From: Atopobiaceae bacterium
GTDB taxonomy: Bacteria > Actinomycetota > Coriobacteriia > Coriobacteriales > Atopobiaceae
Assembly (NCBI GenBank): GCA_022483015.1
Contig: JAKVOB010000001.1
Location: 1,326,902 to 1,390,901 of the forward strand
Reading direction: 5' to 3'
DNA length: 64,000 nucleotides
The notes beneath the pieces were generated by a model. The model ran no database searches, was not told the origin of the DNA, and saw only the letters and a program-made list of their open reading frames with translations. Positions 24,687-33,979 of this stretch are shown here, one piece after another. Position numbers and translations under genes: made by a program. Positions within the stretch are counted from its first letter, which is position 1; each line of letters starts with the position of its first letter.

Positions 24687-27206
24687 ATGCCCTGTCCGTC
24701 TGACGCGGAGCCCGGCACCATGATGCCCGAGCTCCTGGCTCCTGCAGGAGGCCCTGGGCCGTTCATGGCCGCGCTTGCGGCCGGGGCGGACGCCATCTAC
24801 TGCGGCCTCGGCAATGACCTCAACGCACGCAGGGGGGCCCATAACTTCGACGACGAGTCCTTCTCGGCGGCCTGTCGCGCAGCCCATCTCGCGGGCGCCC
24901 GGGTCTATGTGACGGTGAACGTGGTCGTGCGCGGCGATGAGCTCGAGGCGGCGCTCGCACTCGTGAGGAGGGCGGCCACGCTCGGCGCCGATGCGTTCAT
25001 CATCCAGGACTGGGGTCTGCTCGCGGCTGTCCGTGCGACATGGTCCGAGCTCGAGTGCCACGTGTCCACGCAAGCAAACGTACATGACGCTCGTGGCGTC
25101 GCCTGGTGCCGTGACACCTTCGGCGTCCGACGCGTCACCCTCTCGAGGGAGCTCTCGCTGAAGGAGGTCGGGACGATCTCACGCGAGGGGGTCGAGCTCG
25201 AGGTCTTTGGCCATGGCGCCCTCTGCTACTGCTACTCCGGCGTATGCCTGCTCTCGAGCATGGCGGGGGGACGTTCGGCGAACCGGGGCCTCTGCGCGCA
25301 GCCATGCCGCCTCCCCTACGACCTGGTCGACGAGCGCGGCGAGGTCGTGGCCGCTCCCGGACGTACGCGCCCCCTCTGTCCCAAGGATGCCTGCACCATC
25401 GATGACCTCGCGGACATGGCCGCCTCGGGCGTGGGGTCGCTCAAGGTCGAAGGGCGCATGAAGGCCCCTGACTACGTCTACTCCGTCATATCGACCTATC
25501 GGGCGACGCTCGACGAGCTGGCATGCGGCCGCGTGCCGTCAGCCGTCGAGAGGGACGAGCGGGCCCGTACCCTCAAGCGGTCGTTCAACCGCGACTTCAC
25601 CGATGCATACCTGCATGGTCGCTCTGGTGACGAGCTCATGAGCTATGCCCGGTCGAACAACCGCGGCCAGCTCGTGGGCGAGGTGCTCGAGTCGGGCGTG
25701 GTCCCTCGTGGGTTCGTACGGCCCAAGGACCGCCAGGCGCGCCCCGACGCCACTGCGCGCATCAGGCTCTCCCAACCAGTGGGGGAGGGCGACCTGCTCG
25801 AGCTCCGCGAGGATGCCGACCCCGATGCCTTCCTCACCTGCAAGGCACCCAAGGATGCTGCCGCTGGCGAGGTCCTGCAGGTCATCGTGGCCCGCCCGAT
25901 GCCCAGGGGGTGCCCCGTCCGCGCGATCAGGAGCGCGGGGGCGCTGGCCGCTGCCGATGCCGCCCTCAAGCAGGAGGTCCCGCGCAGGCGTCCGGTGCGG
26001 GTGCGCATCGTCGCGCGCCTGGGACAGCCGTTCGGCGTCGAGGTCACGGCCCTTCCCGGGCGTCGCGATGCCGGTCCTGTGACGTCATCGGCCGAGGGCC
26101 TCGTGGTCGAGGCGGCACGCACGAGAGCGGTCACCCGTGAGGACCTGGTGGAACATGTGGGGCGCATGGGCTCGACCCCCTTCGAGGCGGTCGGCTTCGA
26201 GGTCGAGATGGACGAGGGCTGCGGCATGTCCTTCTCGGCCGTGCACAAGGTGCGTGCCCAGGCATGTGACGCGCTCGAGGAGGCGCTGCTCGCGCCGTAC
26301 GAGGCTCGAGCGAAGGCCCTTGCCGCCGTGCCGGAGGCCCTTGGCGGTGTGGTCGTCTCGGTCGAGGGGGGCCGTCCGACCGGTGCGACTGCGGGCCCGG
26401 ACACCTTCGATGCCGTGGAGGTGTGTGCGCTCGTGACGACGCCCGCCGCGGTCGAGGCCACGGCCTCTGCTGGTGCCACGCGCATCTACGTGCCCGTTGA
26501 CGAGCTTGCCGAAGGCGTCTGGCCTGATGGCTGCATCCCCCTGCTCGACGAGGTCTGCCGCGAGCCCGACCACGCACGTCTCGACCGCTGGGTACGTCCT
26601 GGCCTGGCCTGTGCCGCCGGCAACGTGAGCGAGCTCTCCCTTGCGCACGAACGGGGTGCGCTCTGCGAGGTACGTGGCTGCATACCCGTGCACAATGCGG
26701 TCTGCCTCGCGACCCTTGAAGGCGCCGGCGCGACGGGCGTCTGGCTCTCTCCTGAGCTCACCCTGGCAGAGATCGCGTGCCTCGCGCCGCATGCCGCCGT
26801 CCCGGTCGGTCTGGTGGTCTCGGGTCGCCCACGCGTCATGACGAGCGAGCACTGCGTGTTCCAGGCCGCCGATGCCTGCATTCATGACTGCGCCCACTGT
26901 GCCCTGCGCTCGCGGCGTCTGTCGCTCCGTGGGCGTGACGGTCGCCTGCTGCCGGTGCGAGGCGACCTCGAGGGCCGCTCTCGCATCTACGACGCCTACC
27001 CGCTTGACGTGACGCCCCAGGTGGGCGAGCTCGTCTCGGCGGGGGTCTCGCGCCTTGCGGTCGATGCGACGCTCCTCGACGAGCGTGAGGCGGCCTCGGC
27101 CGTGGAGCGGCTGGTGCGCGCGCTTGCGGCCGCGAGGCAGGGAAGGCACCCGGCCCCGCGCGCCCAGGGAGCCACCTCGGGGCACCTCTTCATGGGCATC
27201 GGGTGA
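24687..27206 (+). CDS. U32 family peptidase/RlhA-like protein with DUF3656-type middle region
   Basis: The 839-residue product carries an N-terminal U32 TIM-barrel domain: PELLAPAGGPGPF, GADAIYCGLG, a VFGHGALCYCYSGVCLLSS motif and SANRGLCAQPCRLPYDL with the cysteines seen in the family. A long middle part (about 350-520) fits the DUF3656-type insertion, and a second barrel-like part ends with a Cys-rich DACIHDCAHCALRSRR. Some U32 members (RlhA, TrhP) hydroxylate rRNA or tRNA with an iron-sulfur cluster rather than cleaving peptides; the length and cysteines favour that role. It follows tyrS by two bases and is probably co-transcribed. ATG at 24720 is an alternative start that begins at the conserved domain. 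Confidence 0.85.
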   Translation: MPCPSDAEPGTMMPELLAPAGGPGPFMAALAAGADAIYCGLGNDLNARRGAHNFDDESFSAACRAAHLAGARVYVTVNVVVRGDELEAALALVRRAATLGADAFIIQDWGLLAAVRATWSELECHVSTQANVHDARGVAWCRDTFGVRRVTLSRELSLKEVGTISREGVELEVFGHGALCYCYSGVCLLSSMAGGRSANRGLCAQPCRLPYDLVDERGEVVAAPGRTRPLCPKDACTIDDLADMAASGVGSLKVEGRMKAPDYVYSVISTYRATLDELACGRVPSAVERDERARTLKRSFNRDFTDAYLHGRSGDELMSYARSNNRGQLVGEVLESGVVPRGFVRPKDRQARPDATARIRLSQPVGEGDLLELREDADPDAFLTCKAPKDAAAGEVLQVIVARPMPRGCPVRAIRSAGALAAADAALKQEVPRRRPVRVRIVARLGQPFGVEVTALPGRRDAGPVTSSAEGLVVEAARTRAVTREDLVEHVGRMGSTPFEAVGFEVEMDEGCGMSFSAVHKVRAQACDALEEALLAPYEARAKALAAVPEALGGVVVSVEGGRPTGATAGPDTFDAVEVCALVTTPAAVEATASAGATRIYVPVDELAEGVWPDGCIPLLDEVCREPDHARLDRWVRPGLACAAGNVSELSLAHERGALCEVRGCIPVHNAVCLATLEGAGATGVWLSPELTLAEIACLAPHAAVPVGLVVSGRPRVMTSEHCVFQAADACIHDCAHCALRSRRLSLRGRDGRLLPVRGDLEGRSRIYDAYPLDVTPQVGELVSAGVSRLAVDATLLDEREAASAVERLVRALAAARQGRHPAPRAQGATSGHLFMGIG

Positions 27207-27298
27207 GACGCCCCTTCTTGACGGCTCCGTTCCCTCGTGCTGGCAAAGGGTATCATGTGGCAGGCGAAGATGGTATTCAGTCTGTTATGAGGTAGCTC

Positions 27299-28708
27299 AT
27301 GGTCTTCAGCTCCCTGTCGTTCCTCTGCGTGTTCCTGCCTATGACGTTTCTCGCCTATCTCGCCATGCCGGGGATGCGCTCCAAGAACGCCCTGCTCATC
27401 ATCGCGAGCATCGTGTTCTACGCCTATGGCGAGCCGGTCTATGTCCTGCTGCTCGTGGCGAGCACTGTCGTGAACTATGCGTTCGGCATGGTCATCGGCC
27501 CCGTCGGCGTGGGCAGACATCGGAAGGCCCTTCTCGTCATGGCGGTGGTCGCGAACCTCGGGGCGCTCGCGGTGTTCAAGTACGCGGGCATGCTCGTGGA
27601 GACGTTCGATGCGCTCACGGGGCTCTCTGTCCCGGACCCCTCCATCGCCCTCCCGCTCGGCATCTCCTTCTACACGTTCCAGGCCCTCTCGTATGTGATC
27701 GACGTCTATCGTGGCGACGTGGAGCCCCAGCGCTCCTACCCCCATGTCCTGCTCTATGTGGCCTTCTTCCCGCAGCTCGTTGCCGGCCCTATCGTCAAGT
27801 ACCATGACATCGAGCAGCAGATCTCCTTGCGCTCGCTTGACGTGGACGAGGTGGCGCGTGGGTTCAGGCGCTTCTGCGTCGGCCTGGGCAAGAAGGTGCT
27901 CATAGCAAATGCCATGGGATCGGTCGCCGACGCGCTCTTCTCCCAGTCGCCGGATGCCCTGAACGCCCCGGCGGCCTGGCTCGCGGCGGTCGCCTACCTC
28001 ATGCAGATCTACTTCGACTTCTCGGCGTACTCCGACATGGCCATCGGCCTCGGCCACATGTTCGGGTTCACCTTCAAGGAGAACTTCGACTACCCATACG
28101 TCTCGTGCTCGATAAAGGAGTTCTGGCGTCGCTGGCATATCAGCCTTTCCACCTGGTTCAAGGAATATCTCTACATCCCCCTTGGCGGCAACAGGAAAGG
28201 GAGGCTGCGCACGGGCCTCAACAAGGTCGTCGTCTTCTTCCTCTGTGGCCTCTGGCATGGCGCAAGCTGGACCTTCGTGGTGTGGGGTCTCATACACGGA
28301 GGCTTCTCCCTGCTCGAGGAGGTCCTTCCGTCCCGACGCCTCCCGAGGGCGCTCGGCCATGTGTACGTGCTTCTCGTCGTCACGCTCGCCTTCGTCGTGT
28401 TCCGTTGCGACACGCTCTCGCAGGCTGGTGCCGTCATCGTCCAGATGTTCACGGCGTGGGACCTCACGAGCTCGTCGATGGTCATCCTCATGGACAAGCT
28501 CACCCCGCTCTTCATCTGCACCTTCGTCGTCGCCATGCTGGCCTGCACCCCACTCAGGGGTCGCATCTCGTCCTGGCTCTCGACCCGCCCCAGGCTGGCT
28601 CCCCGGGCACGTTTCCTCTCGTATGTCGGCGCGTTGCTCCTGCTGGGCCTCTGCCTCGTGAGCCTTTCGAGTGGAACGTATAATCCATTCATCTATTTCA
28701 GGTTCTAG
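27299..28708 (+). CDS. MBOAT family O-acyltransferase (DltB/AlgI-like)
   Basis: The 469-residue membrane protein has about 11 helices and the MBOAT signature: the conserved histidine in LCGLWHGASWTFV, with YFDFSAYSDMAIG and KEFWRRWHISLSTWFKEYLYIPLGG upstream. DltB, AlgI and PatA of this family move an acyl group across the membrane for O-acylation of teichoic acids, alginate or peptidoglycan. It is followed after 12 bases by an AlgJ/AlgX-like SGNH protein, the usual partner that finishes O-acetylation outside, so acetylation of a wall polysaccharide is the best inference. No dltA/C/D genes are present, which argues against D-alanylation. A TATCAT -10-like box lies at 27251 and GAGGT precedes the start. 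Confidence 0.92.
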   Translation: MVFSSLSFLCVFLPMTFLAYLAMPGMRSKNALLIIASIVFYAYGEPVYVLLLVASTVVNYAFGMVIGPVGVGRHRKALLVMAVVANLGALAVFKYAGMLVETFDALTGLSVPDPSIALPLGISFYTFQALSYVIDVYRGDVEPQRSYPHVLLYVAFFPQLVAGPIVKYHDIEQQISLRSLDVDEVARGFRRFCVGLGKKVLIANAMGSVADALFSQSPDALNAPAAWLAAVAYLMQIYFDFSAYSDMAIGLGHMFGFTFKENFDYPYVSCSIKEFWRRWHISLSTWFKEYLYIPLGGNRKGRLRTGLNKVVVFFLCGLWHGASWTFVVWGLIHGGFSLLEEVLPSRRLPRALGHVYVLLVVTLAFVVFRCDTLSQAGAVIVQMFTAWDLTSSSMVILMDKLTPLFICTFVVAMLACTPLRGRISSWLSTRPRLAPRARFLSYVGALLLLGLCLVSLSSGTYNPFIYFRF

Positions 28709-28720
28709 GGGTGATGCGGG

Positions 28721-30235
28721 GTGCATGAGAGGAACAGGTCGACGATAGGTTCCACCCGGCCCGAGGCGGGTGCTTCGAGGCGCCGTCGTATCGGGCCATG
28801 CATGTTCGTCGCGGCTGGGATCCTGATCCTTGCCATACCGTTCGTATGCATGTCCTTCGCGATGACGACGACCTCCGCCGAGAAGAAGGACCTTGCCGCC
28901 TGGCCTTCTCTCACCTCCGACGATGGCTCTCCTAACCTCGAGTACCTCTCCGAGGCAGGGGACTGGTTCGATGACCACTTCGCATTCAGGAACGAGCTCG
29001 TCGACCTCGATGCGACCATCAAGAAGACGCTCTTCGGCACGTCAGCGACGGACAACGTGGTCGTCGGGGACGGCGGCTGGCTCTATTATGCGGGCACGCT
29101 CAAGGACTATCAGTGCACGCATCTCATGACAGACCATGGCATCAGGAACGCGGCCCACAACCTGTCCCTGGCCCAAGAGTATGTCGAGTCGCAGGGCTCG
29201 AGCCTCATCGTGGTCGTGCCTCCCGACAAGAGCACCCTCTACCCACAGAACATGCCCTACTACGAGGTCGCCGGGGAGGGGCAGTCCAACCTCGACCGCC
29301 TCGTGCCTGCCCTGTCGGCGGAGGGCGTGAGCTACGTCGACCTCTCGTCGGCGCTCTCGGCAGCGGGTGGGACGCTCTACTTCGAGCGCGACTCGCACTG
29401 GACGAATGCCGGCGCCCTCGTTGCCTACAACGCCATCCTCGATGCTGCCGGGACGTCCCATGAGACCTATGCGAACGCGGCAAAGGGCACGGACGACACC
29501 CATGTCGGAGACATAGATGAGATGCTGACGCCGCTTTCGGCGACGGCGGAGTCGCAACCCTCCTGGGAGGCGGCGAGCGACTGGAGTTACACCAACGATG
29601 CCTCTGACGTCACGGACGGGTTCATCACCACGTCCTCGGACGTGAGGGGCGCCAACGGCAGGCTACTCATGTTCCGTGATTCCTTCGGCAACGCATTGCT
29701 TCCGTTCATGGCGGCGAACTACGCCGACGCCACCTTCAGCAAGCGGGTTCCCTATGACATCGCAGGCGGCATGGAGGACGAGCCTGACCTTGTGGTCATC
29801 GAGCGCACGGAACGTCATCTCTCCTCGTTCGCTTCGGATCCTGCATATGTTCCGGCACCTGAGCGCCAGGGCCTGTCGGTCCTGCGGACGGTCTGCTCGG
29901 AGACGACGTTGGACGTCTCGCAGAACGGTCCGTACTACGTCCTGCAGGGTACCTATGACGATGCATGCGAGGCCTACGGCGAGAACGTGTATCTCCGCCT
30001 GACGTCCCCCGATGGTACCTCGAGGACCTATGAGGCATATCGCGTCTCGACCGGAGACGAGACCGCCGGGGATGCCGATTCGGCCTCGAGTGCCACGGGG
30101 GCGGAGGAGAAGACCGACGATGGGTATAGGGCATACCTTTCAAGTGATGTGCTAGAATCAACAGAGAATCTGAAAGTTGATGTACTCATCGGTTCAGGAA
30201 CATCTCTGACCTGCATCTATGATGTCACGCTCTAG
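28721..30235 (+). CDS. AlgJ/AlgX-like SGNH (DHHW) acetyltransferase-associated protein
   Basis: This 504-residue protein is anchored by one N-terminal helix (about 26-48) and faces outside. The core is the SGNH-like fold of the AlgJ/AlgX/DHHW family: VVVGDGGWLYYAG near the start, VVVPPDKSTLYP, the catalytic ERDSHWTNAGA (Asp-x-His) and MFRDSFGNALLPF (Ser nucleophile in the DSFG block). A C-terminal 100-residue beta domain follows. Together with the MBOAT gene upstream it probably O-acetylates a surface glycan. GTG start with AGGGG upstream. Near the end of the gene (30153-30158) TAGAAT preceded by TGC forms an extended -10 that could drive the following lipoprotein gene. Confidence 0.84.
   Translation: MHERNRSTIGSTRPEAGASRRRRIGPCMFVAAGILILAIPFVCMSFAMTTTSAEKKDLAAWPSLTSDDGSPNLEYLSEAGDWFDDHFAFRNELVDLDATIKKTLFGTSATDNVVVGDGGWLYYAGTLKDYQCTHLMTDHGIRNAAHNLSLAQEYVESQGSSLIVVVPPDKSTLYPQNMPYYEVAGEGQSNLDRLVPALSAEGVSYVDLSSALSAAGGTLYFERDSHWTNAGALVAYNAILDAAGTSHETYANAAKGTDDTHVGDIDEMLTPLSATAESQPSWEAASDWSYTNDASDVTDGFITTSSDVRGANGRLLMFRDSFGNALLPFMAANYADATFSKRVPYDIAGGMEDEPDLVVIERTERHLSSFASDPAYVPAPERQGLSVLRTVCSETTLDVSQNGPYYVLQGTYDDACEAYGENVYLRLTSPDGTSRTYEAYRVSTGDETAGDADSASSATGAEEKTDDGYRAYLSSDVLESTENLKVDVLIGSGTSLTCIYDVTL
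30150..30158 (+). promoter_or_regulatory. Extended -10 promoter element inside the AlgJ-like gene
   Basis: TGC directly followed by TAGAAT, about 95 bases before the lipoprotein start and within an AT-richer stretch of the coding region. Same form as the TGCTACACT boxes at 48357 and 61534. Confidence 0.4.
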
Positions 30236-30252
30236 TCTGGGGAGTAGCGAAT

Positions 30253-31053
30253 ATGCATACTGTCGCAAGGAACGTCCTCGCTGTGGGAATCTCGGGATGC
30301 ATGGTCCTCGGAGGGGCTGCCTTCCTTGGAGGGTGCTCATCCACAACGGGCGCCTCAACCGAGCAGGCGGCAACGACCGTAGAGGACACACGTCCCTGCA
30401 TAGGCACGGAGGCCGATGGGTCCCTCGACGTCATCATCACGAATGGCCTCGGTGCGGATGTCACGGCGTTGAGCGTGAAGGCTTCGACTGACGAGGCCTA
30501 TCCGGTCTCGATGATCGCATCTGGGGTCTCGTATGCGGCAGGGGAGGAGGACCATCTCTACTATGCCCCTGCCTCCACTGACACGTCAGTCACCTACGAT
30601 CTATCCCTCACGCTGGCGGATGGCACGGTCGACACCTTCGAGGCCGTGCCGCTTGCGCAGGTGGCCTCGATGACGTTCCTCACGGATGCCGACACCGGCG
30701 TCGCCTATGTCGACTATGAGGCCACTGACGGCACGTCTGCCTCGACCAAGGATGCTGCGGTGGCAAAGAAGCAGGCCGCGGACGCGGCGGCTGCCCAAGC
30801 GCAGGCCGACGCGGAGGCACAGGCTGCGGCTGAGTCCCAGGCTGCGGCTGACGCCCAGGCCGAGGCCGATGCGGAGGCCGAGCAGGCGGCACAGGCTGCG
30901 AAGTCCAAGTCCTCCTCGGGGTCGAGCTCGTCAAGCTCCTCGGGCTCAAAGTCTACTGGCTCCAGTTCCTCGGGGTCGAGCTCATCTGGATCATCAAGCA
31001 GCGCCCCTTCGCAGTCCGAGGACCAGTGCGCTCCAGATGTGGTTCTCAAATAG
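30253..31053 (+). CDS. Lipoprotein with Ala-rich helix and Ser-rich tail
   Basis: The 266-residue product has a signal peptide with lipobox FLGGC (C about 28), a beta-rich domain of about 120 residues (40-165), an Ala/Gln/Glu helix (about 170-215) of the kind that forms a rod or coiled coil, and a Ser/Gly/Lys tail (about 216-255). It ends in QCAPDVVLK with a lone cysteine. I do not recognise the domain. The tail resembles that of the class A PBP in this window, suggesting a common way to pass through the wall. It sits between the O-acetylation pair and the repeat/transglutaminase protein, and GGGGAG precedes the start. Confidence 0.72.
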   Translation: MHTVARNVLAVGISGCMVLGGAAFLGGCSSTTGASTEQAATTVEDTRPCIGTEADGSLDVIITNGLGADVTALSVKASTDEAYPVSMIASGVSYAAGEEDHLYYAPASTDTSVTYDLSLTLADGTVDTFEAVPLAQVASMTFLTDADTGVAYVDYEATDGTSASTKDAAVAKKQAADAAAAQAQADAEAQAAAESQAAADAQAEADAEAEQAAQAAKSKSSSGSSSSSSSGSKSTGSSSSGSSSSGSSSSAPSQSEDQCAPDVVLK

Positions 31054-31110
31054 CTGGTAGGACGCGAATGAGAGCTAACGGATAGAGATAATGGGCAAGA
31101 TGGGGGAACA

Positions 31111-33759
31111 ATGAAGAACGTCGTATCGAATTCCTGGTCGAGGAGGGGTGTCGGGCTCTCGCTTCTCATGGCAGCCGCTCTGGTCCTGGCCCCGGTCTCG
31201 GCATATGCCACGACCGAGAAGGACGAGCCAGCAGCCCTTGCGTCGACCCAGAGCACGTCTGCCGTCTTGACGCAGGCTACGGTCACAACCGGTACGTCGG
31301 ATGTGGCCACCACACCCGACACGGCAACCACCCCGACCACGCCGGACGCCACCACGCCCGACACCCCGACCACGCCGGACGCCACCACGCCCGACACCGC
31401 GACCACGCCGGACGCCACCACACCTGACGAGGCGACGACGCCTGACGCCGATGCCACCACGCCGACCACCCCCGACAAGGCGACGACCCCTGACGCCACC
31501 ACGGCCGACAAGGCCACCACGTCGGAGAAGGCCACTACCCCCGACAAGGCCACCACCCAGGCGACCACCACCGAGGCCACCACCGTCACCACGCAGGCGT
31601 ACAGGGACCAGTGGGTCCAGGAGGGCTCGCGCTGGTACTACTACGACGCCTCCGGCTCCCGTGCCTCCGGCTGGGTCGTCAACTCCACCTTCAAGACCTA
31701 CGGCCTCCAGCGCTACTGGCTCGACACCACGACCAAGGCCCTCGCGTCCTCCGAGCTGGTCAAGGCCTCCGAGGCCGGGTACTGGGCCTACGCCACCAGG
31801 TACGGCTACGTCGTGCGCGGCCGCTACACGGAGGGCGGCGTCACCTACCTGGCAGACAACGACGGCAGGCTCGAGTCGCCCGGCTGGCACGTGAGCTCCG
31901 CCTACGGCCAGGGCCTCCAGCGCTACTACGTGGACTCGACCAAGCACGGCTGCACCGACGGCTACTCGGCCGACGGCTACGCCCACTACACCACCTCCGC
32001 CGGCTACGTCCTGCGCGGCCACCTCACCTCGGGCACCGTCACCTACCTGGCGGACAACGACGGCCGCCTGGCGACCTCCGAGGGCTGGCACGTGAGCTCC
32101 GCCTACGGCCAGGGCCTCCAGCGCTACTACGTGACCGCCGCCAAGCACGGCTGCGTCACCGGCTACTCCACGGCAGGCTGGGCCCACTACACCACCCCCG
32201 CGGGCTACGTCCTGCGCGGTGCCGCGACCTGCGCCGACGGCGCGAGGCGCATCGCCGACAACGACGGCCGCGTCCAGGCCTCCGGCTGGCTCGTGACGTC
32301 CGCCTTCGGCCAGGGGCTCCAGCGCTACTGGCTCTCCGGCGGCTCCGTGGCCGCCTCCAGGCTCGTCTCGCCCTCCGAGGGCGCGGGGTACTGGGCCTAC
32401 GCCACCTCCGCCGGCTACGTCCTGCGCGGCCACCTCACCTCCGGCACCGTCACCTACCTGGCCGACAACGACGGCCGCCTGGCGACCTCCGAGGGCTGGC
32501 ACGTGAGCTCCGCCTACGGCCAGGGCCTCCAGCGCTACTACGTGACCGCCGCCAAGCACGGCTGCGTCACCGGCTACTCCGCGGCAGGCTGGGCCCACTA
32601 CACGACCTCCGCGGGCTACGTCCTGCGCGGCCACCTCACCTCGGGCACCGTCACCTACCTGGCCGACAACGACGGCCGCCTGGCGACCTCCGAGGGCTGG
32701 CACGTGAGCTCCGCCTACGGCCAGGGCCTCCAGCGCTACTACGTGACCGCCGCCAAGCACGGCTGCGTCACCGGCTACTCCGCGGCAGGCTGGGCCCACT
32801 ACACCACCCCCGCGGGATACGTGGCCCGCGGCGCGTACGACACGGGCGCCGGCAGGGTCTACGTCGCGAACAACGACGGGCGCCTCGCCTGGGGCACGCG
32901 CACCGGCTGGGTCGTTCAGAACTACGGCTCCGGCCTCCAGCGCTACTACGTGAGCGCCTCCGACCACGGCGCGTGCTCCGGCTTCTTCTCGGTGGCCGGC
33001 TACGGCCGCTGCTTCGGCGTCGGCGGCGCAGGCTACGTCATGCGCGGCAAGATGGGCTGGGGCTCCACCGTGCTCCTGGCCGACAACGAGGGCAAGCTGG
33101 CGACCCAGTCGGGCTGGCTCGTGACCGGCGCCTACGACGGGGGCACGCCGCAGCGCTACTACATGGTCAACGCCTGGAGCGACTACAAGGGCGCAAGGAC
33201 CGGCTGGTTCACCGTGAGCGGCTCGAACTTCTACGGTACCGGCTCGGGCTATGTACTTCGTAACTCGAGGTTCATCCGTGACGGGTACGTCACCGTTGCT
33301 GACAACGATGGCAAGGTGGCTCGTGCGACCTTGTCGGGTAATGACGACCTCGACAGGAAGCTTGCAAACATCATCGCCAACTCGACCGGCTTCAGCCTCT
33401 GGAACTGCTATTCATACGTCAGGGACTCATTCTCCTACACGGTCGAGAATGAGTATCCAGGCGGCTCTTGGCAGAGCTGGTCGATTCCCTATGCCATCGA
33501 GATGATCAACAACAGGTCAGGAAACTGCTATCGGTGGGCCTCTGTCATGTGCTGGCTTGCTAGGGCCTGCGGCTACGATGCCCACGCCGTCTCCGGCCAG
33601 GTCCTTGGTAGTAGCGGTTGGGCCGCTCATGGGTGGACTGAGATAAATGAGGGCGGTTCGTCCTATCTCTACGATCCGGAGATGGCGCATTTTCATCCCG
33701 GCTACAGTTTCTACAGGACCACTCTTGATGGGGCGCCACTCTACTATCGGCACATCTAG
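31111..33759 (+). CDS. Secreted repeat protein with C-terminal transglutaminase-like domain
   Basis: This 882-residue exported protein starts with a signal peptide cleaved near residue 34 (AYA), followed by a Thr/Pro/Asp linker (about 45-165) of degenerate TTPD(A/K) units. Residues about 167-735 hold aromatic repeats of 66-72 residues, each with YVLRG, YLADNDGRL, GWHVSS and LQRYYV elements, reminiscent of glucan- or choline-binding wall repeats but longer. The last 130 residues form a transglutaminase-like domain: Cys in SGNCYRWASVMCWLARA, His in WAAHGWTEI, Asp in YLYDPEM. I infer a wall- or glycan-bound enzyme that cross-links or cleaves surface peptides. Internal repeats are almost identical in DNA sequence. 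Ribosome binding site GGGGGA. Confidence 0.85.
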   Translation: MKNVVSNSWSRRGVGLSLLMAAALVLAPVSAYATTEKDEPAALASTQSTSAVLTQATVTTGTSDVATTPDTATTPTTPDATTPDTPTTPDATTPDTATTPDATTPDEATTPDADATTPTTPDKATTPDATTADKATTSEKATTPDKATTQATTTEATTVTTQAYRDQWVQEGSRWYYYDASGSRASGWVVNSTFKTYGLQRYWLDTTTKALASSELVKASEAGYWAYATRYGYVVRGRYTEGGVTYLADNDGRLESPGWHVSSAYGQGLQRYYVDSTKHGCTDGYSADGYAHYTTSAGYVLRGHLTSGTVTYLADNDGRLATSEGWHVSSAYGQGLQRYYVTAAKHGCVTGYSTAGWAHYTTPAGYVLRGAATCADGARRIADNDGRVQASGWLVTSAFGQGLQRYWLSGGSVAASRLVSPSEGAGYWAYATSAGYVLRGHLTSGTVTYLADNDGRLATSEGWHVSSAYGQGLQRYYVTAAKHGCVTGYSAAGWAHYTTSAGYVLRGHLTSGTVTYLADNDGRLATSEGWHVSSAYGQGLQRYYVTAAKHGCVTGYSAAGWAHYTTPAGYVARGAYDTGAGRVYVANNDGRLAWGTRTGWVVQNYGSGLQRYYVSASDHGACSGFFSVAGYGRCFGVGGAGYVMRGKMGWGSTVLLADNEGKLATQSGWLVTGAYDGGTPQRYYMVNAWSDYKGARTGWFTVSGSNFYGTGSGYVLRNSRFIRDGYVTVADNDGKVARATLSGNDDLDRKLANIIANSTGFSLWNCYSYVRDSFSYTVENEYPGGSWQSWSIPYAIEMINNRSGNCYRWASVMCWLARACGYDAHAVSGQVLGSSGWAAHGWTEINEGGSSYLYDPEMAHFHPGYSFYRTTLDGAPLYYRHI
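31300..31595 (+). repeat. Thr/Pro/Asp-coding degenerate minisatellite
   Basis: Short units coding ACGCCxGACGCCACC-type repeats (TTPDATTPD) make a low-complexity linker between the signal peptide and the aromatic repeats. Unit number is likely to vary between strains. Confidence 0.7.
31804..33260 (+). repeat. Eight tandem protein repeats of 198-216 bp, several nearly identical
   Basis: Aligned on the GGCTAC/TAT codons of the YVLRG element, unit starts fall at 31804, 32002, 32203, 32413, 32614, 32815, 33031 and 33247. The spacings are 198, 201, 210, 201, 201, 216 and 216 bases. The units starting at 32002, 32413 and 32614 are almost identical at the DNA level over most of their length, pointing to recent duplication or gene conversion. 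Confidence 0.88.
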
Positions 33760-33789
33760 CCGTTCGTGGTCGTCAGGTCTTTGGCATGA

Positions 33790-33830
33790 CATGCGAGGGC
33801 TGCCTTCGGGCGGCCCTCGCATGGGGTTCT
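33790..33830 (+). terminator. Intrinsic terminator after the repeat/transglutaminase gene
   Basis: A 15 bp stem (33790-33804 with 33809-33823, one G-T pair) closed by a TTCG loop, followed by GGTTCTTTC. Confidence 0.75.
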
Positions 33831-33979
33831 TTCGTAGCAATCCCAAGCCGCTCGGATGACGGATGACGTCCTAGTCGGTTCACAGGTAACGATCAGGGGG
33901 TGACAAGGCTCCCATATTGGGTACCATGTGACCCGAGAAGAACTCGGCGCTCGTATGCGCCCTACCGAAAGGACGTTCC

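Noticed and set aside
26996-28978. 660-codon minus-strand ORF over the U32 and MBOAT genes
   Set aside because: Antisense to conserved genes with family motifs; no domain or start signal of its own.
31075-32967. Long minus-strand ORF opposite the repeat/transglutaminase gene
   Set aside because: A shadow: its Gly/Val/Ala-rich translation mirrors the repeated, GC-rich codons of the plus-strand gene, and it has no ribosome binding site.
31804-33260. Regular repeats considered as a CRISPR array
   Set aside because: The repeats are 198-216 bp long, in frame, and code for a protein domain; there are no short spacers or cas genes.
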